A DNA stretch of 14,256 bases from Alcaligenaceae bacterium UBA6179 (GTDB lineage Bacteria; Pseudomonadota; Gammaproteobacteria; Burkholderiales; Burkholderiaceae_B). The stretch spans positions 1,080-15,335 of the forward strand of contig DITR01000191.1 in NCBI GenBank assembly GCA_002422175.1. Reading direction: 5' to 3'. Below, piece by piece: positions 1 to 7,123 of this stretch; position 1 is the stretch's first letter; each line of letters starts with the position of its first letter. The position numbers and the translations under genes were made by a program. Below the pieces are notes generated by a model. The model saw nothing but the letters and a program-made list of their open reading frames with translations. It did not search any database and had not been told where the DNA came from.

Positions 1-255
1 ACAGGTAAAGCCCACTGGGAAGTTTTATTAAGAGCCCGCGCAATTGAAAATCAGTGCTACGTTTTAGCGCCTGCCCAAGGAGGGGTTCATACGAACGGCC
101 GCAAAACTTGGGGGCACTCAATGTTGATTGACCCGTGGGGAGAGGTTTTAGCACAATTAGAGGGCGGACCAGGTGTGGTCAGTGGCAACATTGATTTTGA
201 GTGTATTAAAAATATACGTCAGGCATTGCCAGCTCTTAAACACCGCGTACTTTAG
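1..255 (+). CDS. Nitrilase-superfamily carbon-nitrogen hydrolase, C-terminal fragment
   Basis: Frame 1 is open from the window edge to a TAG at 253-255 and gives 84 residues, the C-terminal third of a protein of this family (usually about 260-290 aa). It begins inside the conserved segment TGKAHWEVLLRARAIENQCY, followed by VLAPAQGG, then HSMLIDPWGEVLAQL and the terminal RQALPALKHRV. This pattern is typical of the Nit1/omega-amidase-like branch of the nitrilase superfamily, which hydrolyses small amides such as deaminated glutathione. The catalytic Cys, Glu and Lys normally lie upstream and are outside the window, so activity and exact substrate cannot be judged. It lies 60 bp upstream of tldD on the same strand. 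No convincing terminator separates them, so co-transcription with tldD is possible (inference). Confidence 0.88.
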   Translation, partial: TGKAHWEVLLRARAIENQCYVLAPAQGGVHTNGRKTWGHSMLIDPWGEVLAQLEGGPGVVSGNIDFECIKNIRQALPALKHRVL

Positions 256-315
256 CGGGTATCAGCTCAAATACCAGTCAAACGTTGTAACCTAGTCGTA
301 ACTAAACTTTTTTTT

Positions 316-1788
316 ATGCGAATGAGTATGAATCAAGCTATATCTGCTATGTCACCTATTGAAACTGCGCAGTCACTGTTGCTAGACCCTTGGGGTCTAA
401 AACATGACCATCTTGATCGTGCGCTGGGTGAAATTTTTGATCATCGTATTGATTATGCTGATATCTATTTTCAATATACCCGCAGCGAAGGATGGAATTT
501 AGAAGAAGGTATTGTCAAAACAGGTAGTTTTTCTATTGAGCAGGGTGTGGGTGTTCGTGCTATTTCAGGTGAAAAAACAGCATTTGCCTATTCAGACACG
601 CTGTCACTTGATGCGTTAATGAATGCATCTCGTTCAGTGCGTGAAATTGGTCGTCAAGGCCAATCGCGTCAAGTGCCTACCTCGTTGCGGTCAAAAACAA
701 AGGGTCGTGGTTTGTATGCACCGATTGACCCATTAGCCACGTTAGATGCGACTGAAAAAGTTCAGCTCTTAGAGCGCTTAGAAAAAAAAGCACGACAGCG
801 TGACCCGCACGTGGTGCAGGTCATGGCTGGTTTGGGTATGGAATACGATGTGATCATGGTGCTCGGTAGCGATGGTCGCTTAGCGGCCGATGTTCGCCCG
901 TTGGTGCGTTTGTCTTTGAACGTCATTGTTGAGCGTGATGGTCGCCGTGAAAGTGGTCATGCGGGTGGAGGTGGTCGTACAGGCTTGGCATATTTTGATG
1001 AGAGTGTTCTTGATCAATATGTTGCTCAGGCGGTTGATGAAGCCTTAATCAATCTTGATGCCAAACCTGCTCCAGCGGGTGAAATGTCTGTTGTGCTAGG
1101 TGCCGGTTGGCCCGGTATTCTCTTACATGAGGCTGTGGGTCATGGCTTAGAGGGCGACTTTAACCGTAAAGGGTCAAGTGTTTTTTCAGGGCGAGTGGGG
1201 CAGCGTGTAGCGGCCAAGGGGGTCACTGTGGTTGATGATGGCACCATTGCTGATCGTCGCGGTTCGCTCAATATTGATGATGAAGGTAACCAAACGCAGC
1301 GCAACGTGCTGATTGAAGATGGCATACTGAAAGGCTATTTACAAGACTCACATAACGCGCGTTTGATGAAAACAGCCCCAACGGGAAATGGTCGGCGCGA
1401 GTCATTTGCACATTTGCCGATGCCACGTATGACCAATACTTTTATGTTGGGTGGAAAAGATTCACCCAAAGAAATCATTGCTTCTGTCAAAAAAGGCTTG
1501 TATGCCGCTAATTTTGGAGGTGGGCAAGTTGATATCACTAGCGGTAAATTTGTATTTTCAGCTTCTGAAGCCTATATGATCGAAAATGGTCGCATTACTT
1601 ACCCTGTAAAGGGCGCCACATTAATTGGTAATGGCCCTGACGCTTTGACACGGGTTTCAATGATTGGTGACGATATGAAACTTGATAGTGGTGTGGGAAC
1701 ATGCGGTAAAGAGGGCCAAAGCGTGCCGGTGGGTGTGGGTATGCCAACGATTCGTATTGACGGTTTAACTGTAGGCGGTACTGCTTAA
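316..1788 (+). CDS. tldD: TldD, zinc metalloprotease subunit (peptidase U62 family)
   Basis: 490 aa, against about 480 in E. coli TldD. TldD pairs with TldE/PmbA (not in this window) as a cytosolic heterodimeric metalloprotease that degrades unfolded peptides and matures or degrades small peptides such as microcin B17 precursor and the CcdA antitoxin. The zinc-binding motif HEAVGHGLEGD starts at residue 271 (H271, E272, H276). The conserved late cysteine in GTCGKEGQSVPVGVG is C463. Both signatures are intact, so this is the catalytic TldD rather than TldE, which lacks the HExxxH motif. The start is uncertain: ATG at 316, 322 and 328 are all in frame and none has a clear Shine-Dalgarno sequence, only a T-rich tract just upstream. 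The stop codon lies 24 bp before the leader ORF of the aroG attenuator, so tldD transcripts reading onward would also pass through that element. Confidence 0.95.
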   Translation: MRMSMNQAISAMSPIETAQSLLLDPWGLKHDHLDRALGEIFDHRIDYADIYFQYTRSEGWNLEEGIVKTGSFSIEQGVGVRAISGEKTAFAYSDTLSLDALMNASRSVREIGRQGQSRQVPTSLRSKTKGRGLYAPIDPLATLDATEKVQLLERLEKKARQRDPHVVQVMAGLGMEYDVIMVLGSDGRLAADVRPLVRLSLNVIVERDGRRESGHAGGGGRTGLAYFDESVLDQYVAQAVDEALINLDAKPAPAGEMSVVLGAGWPGILLHEAVGHGLEGDFNRKGSSVFSGRVGQRVAAKGVTVVDDGTIADRRGSLNIDDEGNQTQRNVLIEDGILKGYLQDSHNARLMKTAPTGNGRRESFAHLPMPRMTNTFMLGGKDSPKEIIASVKKGLYAANFGGGQVDITSGKFVFSASEAYMIENGRITYPVKGATLIGNGPDALTRVSMIGDDMKLDSGVGTCGKEGQSVPVGVGMPTIRIDGLTVGGTA

Positions 1789-1812
1789 GGTTTTTTGTGT
1801 TAAATTAAAAAT

Positions 1813-1896
1813 ATGAAGATTTCTATTACACGATTCTGGTTCTATTTTTATGGTTTTCCCCTCAAATTGGCGGAGAATCGGTTGCGCGCACTGTAA
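1813..1896 (+). CDS. Aromatic-rich leader peptide of the aroG attenuator
   Basis: A 27-codon ORF beginning ATG AAG ATT TCT and ending at TAA 1894-1896. Residues 8-13 read FWFYFY, six consecutive aromatic residues at 1834-1851, followed by G14, F15 and P16. The totals are four Phe, two Tyr and one Trp in eight consecutive codons. Such clustering recalls the E. coli pheL leader, and the ORF sits directly upstream of an intrinsic terminator and of aroG, whose product feeds synthesis of exactly these amino acids. The inferred role is that translation speed through 1834-1857 reports charged tRNA-Phe, -Tyr and -Trp levels; the peptide itself probably has no function. No Shine-Dalgarno sequence precedes the ATG (the nearest AAGG is at 1787-1790). 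A weak extended -10 (TG at 1798-1799, TAAATT at 1801-1806) would place transcription start at about 1813, so a leaderless mRNA is possible. Too short for ordinary gene callers. Confidence 0.85.
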   Translation: MKISITRFWFYFYGFPLKLAENRLRAL

Positions 1897-1924
1897 AGTA
1901 AAACCGAATCGAACAAACCGCCAG
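1831..1924 (+). promoter_or_regulatory. Transcription attenuator: pause hairpin and antiterminator upstream of aroG
   Basis: Three mutually exclusive pairings can be read directly. (a) Pause or 1:2 stem: CGATTC at 1831-1836 pairs perfectly with GAATCG at 1875-1880; the left arm lies on the first aromatic codons. (b) Antiterminator or 2:3: TGGCGG at 1868-1873 pairs with CCGCCA at 1918-1923, and TCGGTT at 1878-1883 pairs with AACCGA at 1902-1907, nested in one hairpin. (c) Terminator or 3:4: 1915-1924 pairs with 1930-1939. A ribosome stalled on aromatic codons 1834-1857 would mask the left arm of (a) and leave 1868 onward free, so (b) forms, captures the 5' arm of (c), and RNA polymerase reads into aroG. 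A ribosome reaching the stop at 1894-1896 would cover parts of (b), so (c) forms. The mechanism is inferred from the classic trp/phe attenuators; the pairings themselves are exact in the sequence. Confidence 0.8.
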
Positions 1925-1945
1925 CTTAACTGGCGGTTTTTTTTT
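1915..1945 (+). terminator. Intrinsic terminator acting as the aroG attenuator
   Basis: A perfect 10-bp stem, AAACCGCCAG (1915-1924) with CTGGCGGTTT (1930-1939), encloses a 5-nt loop CTTAA. An uninterrupted run of nine T residues spans 1937-1945. It is the strongest intrinsic terminator in the window. It lies after tldD but only 41 bp before the aroG start codon, and its 5' arm is complementary to the upstream segment 1868-1873, so it is more likely a regulated attenuator than a simple tldD terminator. Confidence 0.92.
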
Positions 1946-1975
1946 ATCATTTTAAAACTCAATAATTGGCCACTC

Positions 1976-1980
1976 AGGAG
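1976..1980 (+). promoter_or_regulatory. Shine-Dalgarno sequence that fixes the aroG start at GTG 1987
   Basis: AGGAG lies 6 nt before GTG 1987. It is internal to any ORF starting at the in-frame TTG 1966, which has no ribosome binding site of its own. Starting at GTG gives a protein in exact register with E. coli AroG, including the N-terminal DDLRI at residues 6-10. Confidence 0.85.
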
Positions 1981-1986
1981 CACTTC

Positions 1987-3060
1987 GTGTCACACAATAC
2001 TGATGATTTAAGAATTAGAGAAATAAAAGAATTAACCCCACCTTCGCACACTATGCAAGAATTGCCCACATCAGAGCATGTTGCAAAGGTTGTGTATCAG
2101 TCGCGTCAAGCCCTGCATCGTATTTTGCATGGTATGGACGACCGTTTGGCTGTCGTGATCGGCCCATGTTCAATTCATGACCCTGTCGCGGCTCATGAAT
2201 ATGCAACACATTTAAAAGCGTTGCGTGACGAATTGAAAGATGATCTTGAAATCGTGATGCGCGTCTACTTTGAAAAGCCCCGAACAACCGTCGGCTGGAA
2301 AGGTCTTATTAACGACCCCGACATGGATGGTAGCTTTCAAATTAATAAAGGCCTGCGCCTTGCACGCAAGGTTCTGATTGATGTGAATGAGCTGGGTTTG
2401 CCTGCAGGCTGTGAATTTCTAGACATGATCACACCACAGTTCATCGCTGATTTAGTGTCTTGGGGTGCTATTGGTGCTCGCACCACTGAAAGTCAGGTGC
2501 ACCGAGAGCTCGCCTCTGGCTTATCTTGCCCCGTCGGGTTCAAGAACGGTACAGATGGCAATATTCGTATTGCAGTTGACGCCATGAAGGCCGCCTCACA
2601 GCCACATCACTTTTTATCAGTCACAAAAGGTGGTCACTCAGCTATTGTGTCAACCGAAGGTAATGAAGATTGTCACGTTATTTTGCGGGGCGGGAAAACC
2701 CCAAATTACGATGCCGCGAGCGTTCAAAATGCATGCGATGAATTAGCAAAAGCGGGTCTAGCTCAACGCATTATGATTGATGCCAGCCATGCTAATAGCC
2801 TAAAAAAACCTGAAAATCAGCCTGCTGTTTGTGCTGATATTGCTCAGCAAATTGCGTTGGGTGACACGCGAATTGTTGGCGTAATGGTTGAAAGCCACCT
2901 CGTGGCAGGACGTCAAGACCATGTGCAAGGCCAGCCTTTAACTTACGGCCAGAGCATTACCGATGGGTGTATTGATTGGAATACTTCAGAAGCGGTTTTA
3001 AGAGGGTTGGCAAAAGCCGTCAGTCAGCGCCGTCGTATTCTATTAACGACAGGAAAGTAA
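1987..3060 (+). CDS. aroG: 3-deoxy-D-arabino-heptulosonate-7-phosphate (DAHP) synthase, class I AroG type
   Basis: 357 aa from GTG 1987. The enzyme condenses phosphoenolpyruvate with erythrose 4-phosphate, the committed first step of the shikimate pathway, in the cytosol. Numbering matches E. coli AroG without gaps over the whole core. Metal ligands C61, H268, E302 and D326 are present, as are phosphate- and PEP-binding R92, K97, R165, K186 and R234. GPCSIHDP spans 59-66 and KPRTTVGWKGLINDP 97-111. Positions lining the phenylalanine allosteric site of AroG (D6, D7, P150, Q151, S180, F209, S211, V221) carry the same residues. This suggests, without proving, Phe-type feedback inhibition. The attenuator at 1813-1945 indicates a second, transcriptional layer of aromatic control with a Phe-dominated leader. 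Feedback specificity cannot be settled from sequence alone; the enzyme identity is secure. Confidence 0.97.
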   Translation: MSHNTDDLRIREIKELTPPSHTMQELPTSEHVAKVVYQSRQALHRILHGMDDRLAVVIGPCSIHDPVAAHEYATHLKALRDELKDDLEIVMRVYFEKPRTTVGWKGLINDPDMDGSFQINKGLRLARKVLIDVNELGLPAGCEFLDMITPQFIADLVSWGAIGARTTESQVHRELASGLSCPVGFKNGTDGNIRIAVDAMKAASQPHHFLSVTKGGHSAIVSTEGNEDCHVILRGGKTPNYDAASVQNACDELAKAGLAQRIMIDASHANSLKKPENQPAVCADIAQQIALGDTRIVGVMVESHLVAGRQDHVQGQPLTYGQSITDGCIDWNTSEAVLRGLAKAVSQRRRILLTTGK

Positions 3061-3078
3061 GGTCAATTTTAGAAGAAA

Positions 3079-3108
3079 GTAAGGGCTATTTCGGGTTTTT
3101 ACCCTTAC
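3079..3108 (+). repeat. Short inverted repeat after aroG (no U tract)
   Basis: GTAAGGG (3079-3085) pairs with CCCTTAC (3102-3108) across a 16-nt loop, starting 18 bp after the aroG stop. No T run follows the second arm, so it does not qualify as a canonical intrinsic terminator. It may be a weak mRNA-end hairpin. Confidence 0.4.
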
Positions 3109-3113
3109 ATTAT

Positions 3114-3140
3114 CGATCATAGATCGGGTATGGTTATATT
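3114..3140 (+). promoter_or_regulatory. Possible glcDEF promoter with overlapping dyad
   Basis: CGATC (3114-3118) and GATCG (3122-3126) form a perfect 5-bp dyad around ATA. A -10-like TATATT (3135-3140) follows. The dyad would overlap the -35 zone of a promoter using that -10 box, a plausible operator position. No good -35 hexamer is visible, and no regulator gene such as glcC is adjacent, so this is a weak assignment based on position and symmetry only. Confidence 0.3.
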
Positions 3141-3160
3141 TCATTATTTGCGAGACTGTT

Positions 3161-4660
3161 ATGAACTCACCTGTTGAACAAGCATTTGTTCGAAATAGTC
3201 CTCCGGTCAGTGCGAATGATCTTTTGATCGCCCTGAAAGGGGTGTTGCCACTTCACTGTATTTTGAGCCGAGACGAACAGCTGCGCCCCTACGAGTGTGA
3301 TGGCTTGTCTTTGTATCGACAAAAGCCAATGCTGGTGGTATTGCCTGAAACAGAAGTGCAGGTTCAGGCGGTTCTTCGTATTTGTAAAAATTTGAATGTC
3401 CCCGTGGTTGCCCGAGGCGCAGGCACAGGGCTTTCGGGCGGTGCCATGCCCCACGCGCAAGGCGTGTTACTAGGCCTAGCTAAATTTAATCGTATTAAGT
3501 CGATTGATTCCCAAGCAGCTATTGCCGTGGTTGAGCCGGGGGTGCGTAATCTGGCTGTATCAGAAGCTGCCGCACCTTATGGTTTGTATTACGCGCCTGA
3601 CCCATCAAGTCAGATCGCTTGCACCATTGGCGGCAATATTGCTGAAAATTCGGGCGGCGTACATTGTTTAAAGTATGGCTTAACTGTTCATAATGTTTTA
3701 AAGGTTCGCGTTATCACCATGAGTGGCGACATCATTGAGCTAGGCTCTGAATCGCCCGATGCACCCGGTCCTGATTTGTTGTCTGTATTCATAGGCTCTG
3801 AGGGTATGCTGGGTGTGGTCACTGAGGTGACTTTACGCTTATTGCCTAAGCCCGTTTTAGCGCAGGTCGTGATGGCCAGTTTTGATGATGTTGAGAAAGC
3901 AGGTGATGCTGTTTCGAAAATAATTGGTGCGGGTATCATTCCTGCTGGCCTTGAAATGATGGATCAACGCGCCACTCAAATGGTTGAGCCATTTGTTAAA
4001 GCCGGTTATGACACCGAAGCTAAAGCTATTTTGTTGTGTGAGTCTGATGGTACCGTTCAAGAAGTCAGTGACGAAATCGCTCGTATGGAAGCTGTTTTTC
4101 AAGAGGCGGGTGCAACACGCATGCAAACCTCTAAAAGCGAGCAAGAGCGCCTGCTATTTTGGGCGGGTCGTAAAAATGCTTTTCCCGCTGCAGGTCGTGT
4201 ATCGCCAGACTATTACTGTATGGATGGCACCATTCCACGTCGTCATTTGGCGCGTGTCTTAACTGCCATCACCGAAATGGAAACGACCTACAATTTACGT
4301 TGTGCCAATGTATTTCATGCGGGTGATGGCAATTTACACCCATTAATTATGTTTGATTCCAACATTCCTGACGAAGTTAAACGCGCTGAAGATTTTGGTG
4401 CAGCCATATTAGAGCTGTCAGTTGAAGTGGGCGGCACCATTACGGGTGAGCATGGTGTCGGTTTAGAAAAAATCAATCAAATGTGCGTGCAGTTTTCACG
4501 CGATGAATTAGATAGTTTCTTAGCAGTAAAGCGTGCCTTTGACCCAGACTGTTTGTTAAACCCAGAAAAGGTTATACCCACTTTGGCGCGCTGTGCTGAA
4601 TATGGGAAGATGCATATTCACGGCGGCAAATTGCCATTTTCTGACATTCCACGGTTTTAA
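3161..4660 (+). CDS. glcD: Glycolate oxidase subunit GlcD (FAD-linked)
   Basis: 499 aa, the same length as E. coli GlcD. This is the catalytic FAD subunit of the membrane-associated GlcDEF complex, which oxidises glycolate to glyoxylate and passes electrons to the respiratory chain. The FAD-binding type 4 (PCMH) domain spans roughly residues 50-230, with RGAGTGLSGG at 85-94 and PDPSSQIACTIGGN at 147-160. The FAD-oxidase C-terminal domain covers about 235-470, with HAGDGNLH at 386-393 and GEHGVG at 429-434, typical of the D-lactate/glycolate oxidase family. The C-terminal segment RCAEYGKMHIHGG resembles GlcD rather than D-lactate dehydrogenases. ATG 3161 has a weak GAG 6 nt upstream. The stop overlaps the glcE start by one base (TAATG), indicating translational coupling. 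Together with glcE and glcF downstream, the assignment is secure. Confidence 0.96.
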   Translation: MNSPVEQAFVRNSPPVSANDLLIALKGVLPLHCILSRDEQLRPYECDGLSLYRQKPMLVVLPETEVQVQAVLRICKNLNVPVVARGAGTGLSGGAMPHAQGVLLGLAKFNRIKSIDSQAAIAVVEPGVRNLAVSEAAAPYGLYYAPDPSSQIACTIGGNIAENSGGVHCLKYGLTVHNVLKVRVITMSGDIIELGSESPDAPGPDLLSVFIGSEGMLGVVTEVTLRLLPKPVLAQVVMASFDDVEKAGDAVSKIIGAGIIPAGLEMMDQRATQMVEPFVKAGYDTEAKAILLCESDGTVQEVSDEIARMEAVFQEAGATRMQTSKSEQERLLFWAGRKNAFPAAGRVSPDYYCMDGTIPRRHLARVLTAITEMETTYNLRCANVFHAGDGNLHPLIMFDSNIPDEVKRAEDFGAAILELSVEVGGTITGEHGVGLEKINQMCVQFSRDELDSFLAVKRAFDPDCLLNPEKVIPTLARCAEYGKMHIHGGKLPFSDIPRF

Positions 4661-5772
4661 TGATGATGAATTATTCACTCAGTCATATGGCTGAAAAAGT
4701 CTTGGCTGCTCGCAATAGTTTGAAGCCTATTCGTATTCGTGGTGGTGGAAGTAAAGCTTTTTACGGGAACCCAGATTTTGATGTGCAAGAAGAGGGTCAT
4801 GTCAACCTTGATATGTCGAGTTTGAAAGGCATTGTCACATATGAGCCCAGCGAGCTGGTGTTGACGGCCATGGCGGGTACTCCTTTAAATGAAATCAAAG
4901 CCGTTTTGGCTCAATCACATCAAATGTTACCGTTTGATCCGCCAGAGTTTAGCGATCAGGCGACTATTGGTGGCTGTGTGGCCGCCGGGTTATCTGGCCC
5001 CAACAGTTTTTCAGCCGGGCCAATTAGACATTATGTTTTGGGTACGCAATTGCTTGATGCAGAAGGGCGCATTTTGACCTTTGGCGGCGAAGTTATGAAA
5101 AACGTCGCGGGCTACGACATACCGCGTTTATTAACAGGCTCAATGGGTATTTTTGGAGCGATTGTGCGCGTTTCAATCAAAGTCATGCCAGTGATGCGTT
5201 GCGATCAAACCTTACAGTTTGATATGACACAATCACAAGCACTTGAGCGTTGTAAAGGGCTGCGAGCGCTTGCATTACCTATCAAATGCGTTGCATGGTT
5301 ACCAAACAGTCAAGACACTAGCGGTAAGTTATCGATTCGACTCGCAGGCGCTGAGCCTGCCGTTACACATGCGATCAAAACGCTGGGTGGCGAGTTGTTA
5401 GCCGTTGATGCAGCCACGCAATGGTGGCATGATTTTAAAGAACAACGATTCGATTTTTTTAAAAATAAGACGCTTTGGCGATTAGCTGTTGCGGCTAACA
5501 CACCTGCGCTGAACCTGGGTCCCACTGCGCTTGATTTGGCAGGTGAGGTGCGTTGGGTAGCCGCTGACGTTGATCCTCAAACCATGCGTGACGCTGCGAC
5601 GAGAGCCCGTGGTCATGCAACGTTATTTAAACGTGAAAACCTAGACCATTGCCCGCCAGATGGCGTATTTCATCCATTGTCGGCCGACATTCACCAGATT
5701 GTTAAACGCTTAAAACATGAGTTTGATCCCCATGGGTTGTTCAACCCTGGCCGATTGGTTTTAGGTTTGTGA
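4660..5772 (+). CDS. glcE: Glycolate oxidase subunit GlcE (FAD-binding)
   Basis: 370 aa, slightly longer than E. coli GlcE (about 350). It is the second flavin-domain subunit of glycolate oxidase. It contains an FAD-binding type 4 domain with RIRGGGSKAFYG at 25-36, PFDPPEFSDQATIGGCVAAG at 91-110 and KNVAGYDIPRLLTGSMG at 147-163. The long FAD-oxidase C-terminal domain of GlcD is missing, as is normal for GlcE. The C-terminus HEFDPHGLFNPGRLVLG is the usual closing motif of this family. Three consecutive ATG codons (4660, 4663, 4666) could start translation; the first overlaps the glcD stop and is preferred because of coupling. No distinct Shine-Dalgarno sequence is visible, consistent with re-initiation by ribosomes ending glcD. 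The stop is 10 bp before glcF. Confidence 0.94.
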   Translation: MMMNYSLSHMAEKVLAARNSLKPIRIRGGGSKAFYGNPDFDVQEEGHVNLDMSSLKGIVTYEPSELVLTAMAGTPLNEIKAVLAQSHQMLPFDPPEFSDQATIGGCVAAGLSGPNSFSAGPIRHYVLGTQLLDAEGRILTFGGEVMKNVAGYDIPRLLTGSMGIFGAIVRVSIKVMPVMRCDQTLQFDMTQSQALERCKGLRALALPIKCVAWLPNSQDTSGKLSIRLAGAEPAVTHAIKTLGGELLAVDAATQWWHDFKEQRFDFFKNKTLWRLAVAANTPALNLGPTALDLAGEVRWVAADVDPQTMRDAATRARGHATLFKRENLDHCPPDGVFHPLSADIHQIVKRLKHEFDPHGLFNPGRLVLGL

Positions 5773-5782
5773 GAAAAGTGAC

Positions 5783-7012
5783 ATGCAAACAAATTTAACG
5801 CCCGCGCTTCAGAACTCAGTTTTGGGTCAAGAGATTGACGATATTTTGCGTAAGTGTGTGCATTGCGGTTTTTGCACCGCAACCTGTCCCACTTACCAAG
5901 TTTTGGGTGACGAGTTAGATAGCCCACGTGGCCGTATTTATCTCATTAAAGAGATGGCTGAAGGGCGAGGTGCAACCCGTGAAACACAAACCCACTTAGA
6001 CAAATGTCTAACCTGTCGCAATTGTGAAACCACCTGCCCATCAGGTGTTCAATATGGTCATCTGATTGATTTGGGTCGTCAAATGATTGACGAGCAGGTC
6101 AAACGTCCGATGACCGAACGTCTGATGCGAACAGCATTAAAAAAGGGTTTAACCTCATCGCTTTTCCCAGTAGCCTACCGATTAGGCCAGTCTGTACGTG
6201 AATTTTTACCTGAATCTATCAAGCGCAAAGTCGTGGCGCGCAGAGAGGCTGGCGTCCTGCCTGAGGTCACGCATCACACACGACAAGTTATTTTGTTGGC
6301 CGGTTGTGCACAGCCTGGCATGCTGCCTTCAATTGATGCTGCCACGATTAGAGTTTTAAATCGTTTGGGTGTCGGCGCAAAGACCATTTCTGGCTCAGGT
6401 TGCTGTGGTGCTTTAAGCTTTCACTTAGATGATCAAGATACGGGCTTGAAGAATATGAGAACCAACATTGACGCATGGTTGCCTTTAATTGAATCAGGCC
6501 AGGTTGAGGCAATTGTGATGAATGCATCAGGATGTGGCGCAACCGTTCGTGAGTATGGTCATCATCTTAGGCACGATGTGAACTATGCTGATAAAGCCCG
6601 TCGTATTAGCGAAAAAGTTCTTGATATTGCAGAAATCGTTGCGCCTATGGCGCCTGAACTTAAGGCGCAACTTGACTCAAATAAGTTTCCTAAAACATTT
6701 GCATTTCACCCACCTTGCACCTTGCAGCACTGGCAAGGTCTAAAACCTCAATCAGAAAAGTTATTCATAGATTTGGGAATGACATTAGCACCATTTAACG
6801 AAACACATTTATGCTGTGGTTCTGCCGGTGCTTATTCGGTGCTACAGCCTGAAATTTCAACACAGTTGCGTGATCGCAAACTGGGTCACATTGCAAAAGC
6901 CAAGCCTGATATGATTTTGTCATCGAATATCGGCTGTATTGGTCATTTACAATCAGGTACTGATACGCCCGTACGCCATTGGGTAGAAGTGATTGATGCA
7001 GCGTTAATATAG
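5783..7012 (+). CDS. glcF: Glycolate oxidase iron-sulfur subunit GlcF
   Basis: 409 aa, the usual GlcF length. It is the electron-transfer subunit of glycolate oxidase. Two ferredoxin-type 4Fe-4S motifs lie at the N-terminus: C25, C28, C31, C35 (CVHCGFCTATCP) and C75, C78, C81, C85 (CLTCRNCETTCP). Two cysteine-rich CCG domains follow, the first using C175, C207, C208 and C251, the second C312, C344, C345 and C385. All cysteines expected for both cluster types are present. It ends the plus-strand operon; no glcG, malate synthase gene (glcB) or glycolate permease gene (glcA) follows, unlike in E. coli. The next gene, pntB, is convergent. Confidence 0.96.
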   Translation: MQTNLTPALQNSVLGQEIDDILRKCVHCGFCTATCPTYQVLGDELDSPRGRIYLIKEMAEGRGATRETQTHLDKCLTCRNCETTCPSGVQYGHLIDLGRQMIDEQVKRPMTERLMRTALKKGLTSSLFPVAYRLGQSVREFLPESIKRKVVARREAGVLPEVTHHTRQVILLAGCAQPGMLPSIDAATIRVLNRLGVGAKTISGSGCCGALSFHLDDQDTGLKNMRTNIDAWLPLIESGQVEAIVMNASGCGATVREYGHHLRHDVNYADKARRISEKVLDIAEIVAPMAPELKAQLDSNKFPKTFAFHPPCTLQHWQGLKPQSEKLFIDLGMTLAPFNETHLCCGSAGAYSVLQPEISTQLRDRKLGHIAKAKPDMILSSNIGCIGHLQSGTDTPVRHWVEVIDAALI

Positions 7013-7071
7013 GGCAATATAAAACACCATATTAAAGATGCATCATTTCATTAGTTGAAGATGAGCTAGAC

Positions 7072-7113
7072 CAAAAAGAAAATACACGCCGTATTGTTTA
7101 ACGGCGGTGTATT
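7072..7113 (-). terminator. Intrinsic terminator of the pnt operon, between convergent glcF and pntB
   Basis: AATACAC-GCCGT (7081-7092) pairs with ACGGC-GTGTATT (7101-7113) over 12 bp, with one bulged base (G7106) and an 8-nt loop. Read on the minus strand, the hairpin is followed by a U-rich tail TTTTCTTTTT (complement of about 7073-7082), so it fits termination downstream of pntB. On the plus strand the hairpin follows glcF but has no T run, so it would be at best a weak terminator in that direction. Confidence 0.82.
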
Positions 7114-7123
7114 CTCAAGCTAG

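Noticed and set aside
258..315. GGTAT...ATACC repeat (258-275) plus the T run before tldD as a terminator for the nitrilase-family gene
   Set aside because: The stem is 5 bp and the T run begins more than 30 bp downstream of it, so the two do not form a terminator.
1966..1986. Longer aroG ORF starting at TTG 1966
   Set aside because: No ribosome binding site precedes TTG 1966, while AGGAG at 1976-1980 is ideally placed for GTG 1987, and the shorter form is in exact register with E. coli AroG from residue 6 onward.
3079..3108. Hairpin after aroG as an intrinsic terminator
   Set aside because: The stem is only 7 bp with a 16-nt loop, and there is no T run after the second arm.
3130..3177. 15-codon ORF upstream of and overlapping glcD, considered as a second leader peptide
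   Set aside because: It lacks a cluster of any one amino acid, has no Shine-Dalgarno sequence, overlaps the glcD start out of frame, and is not followed by alternative terminator structures.
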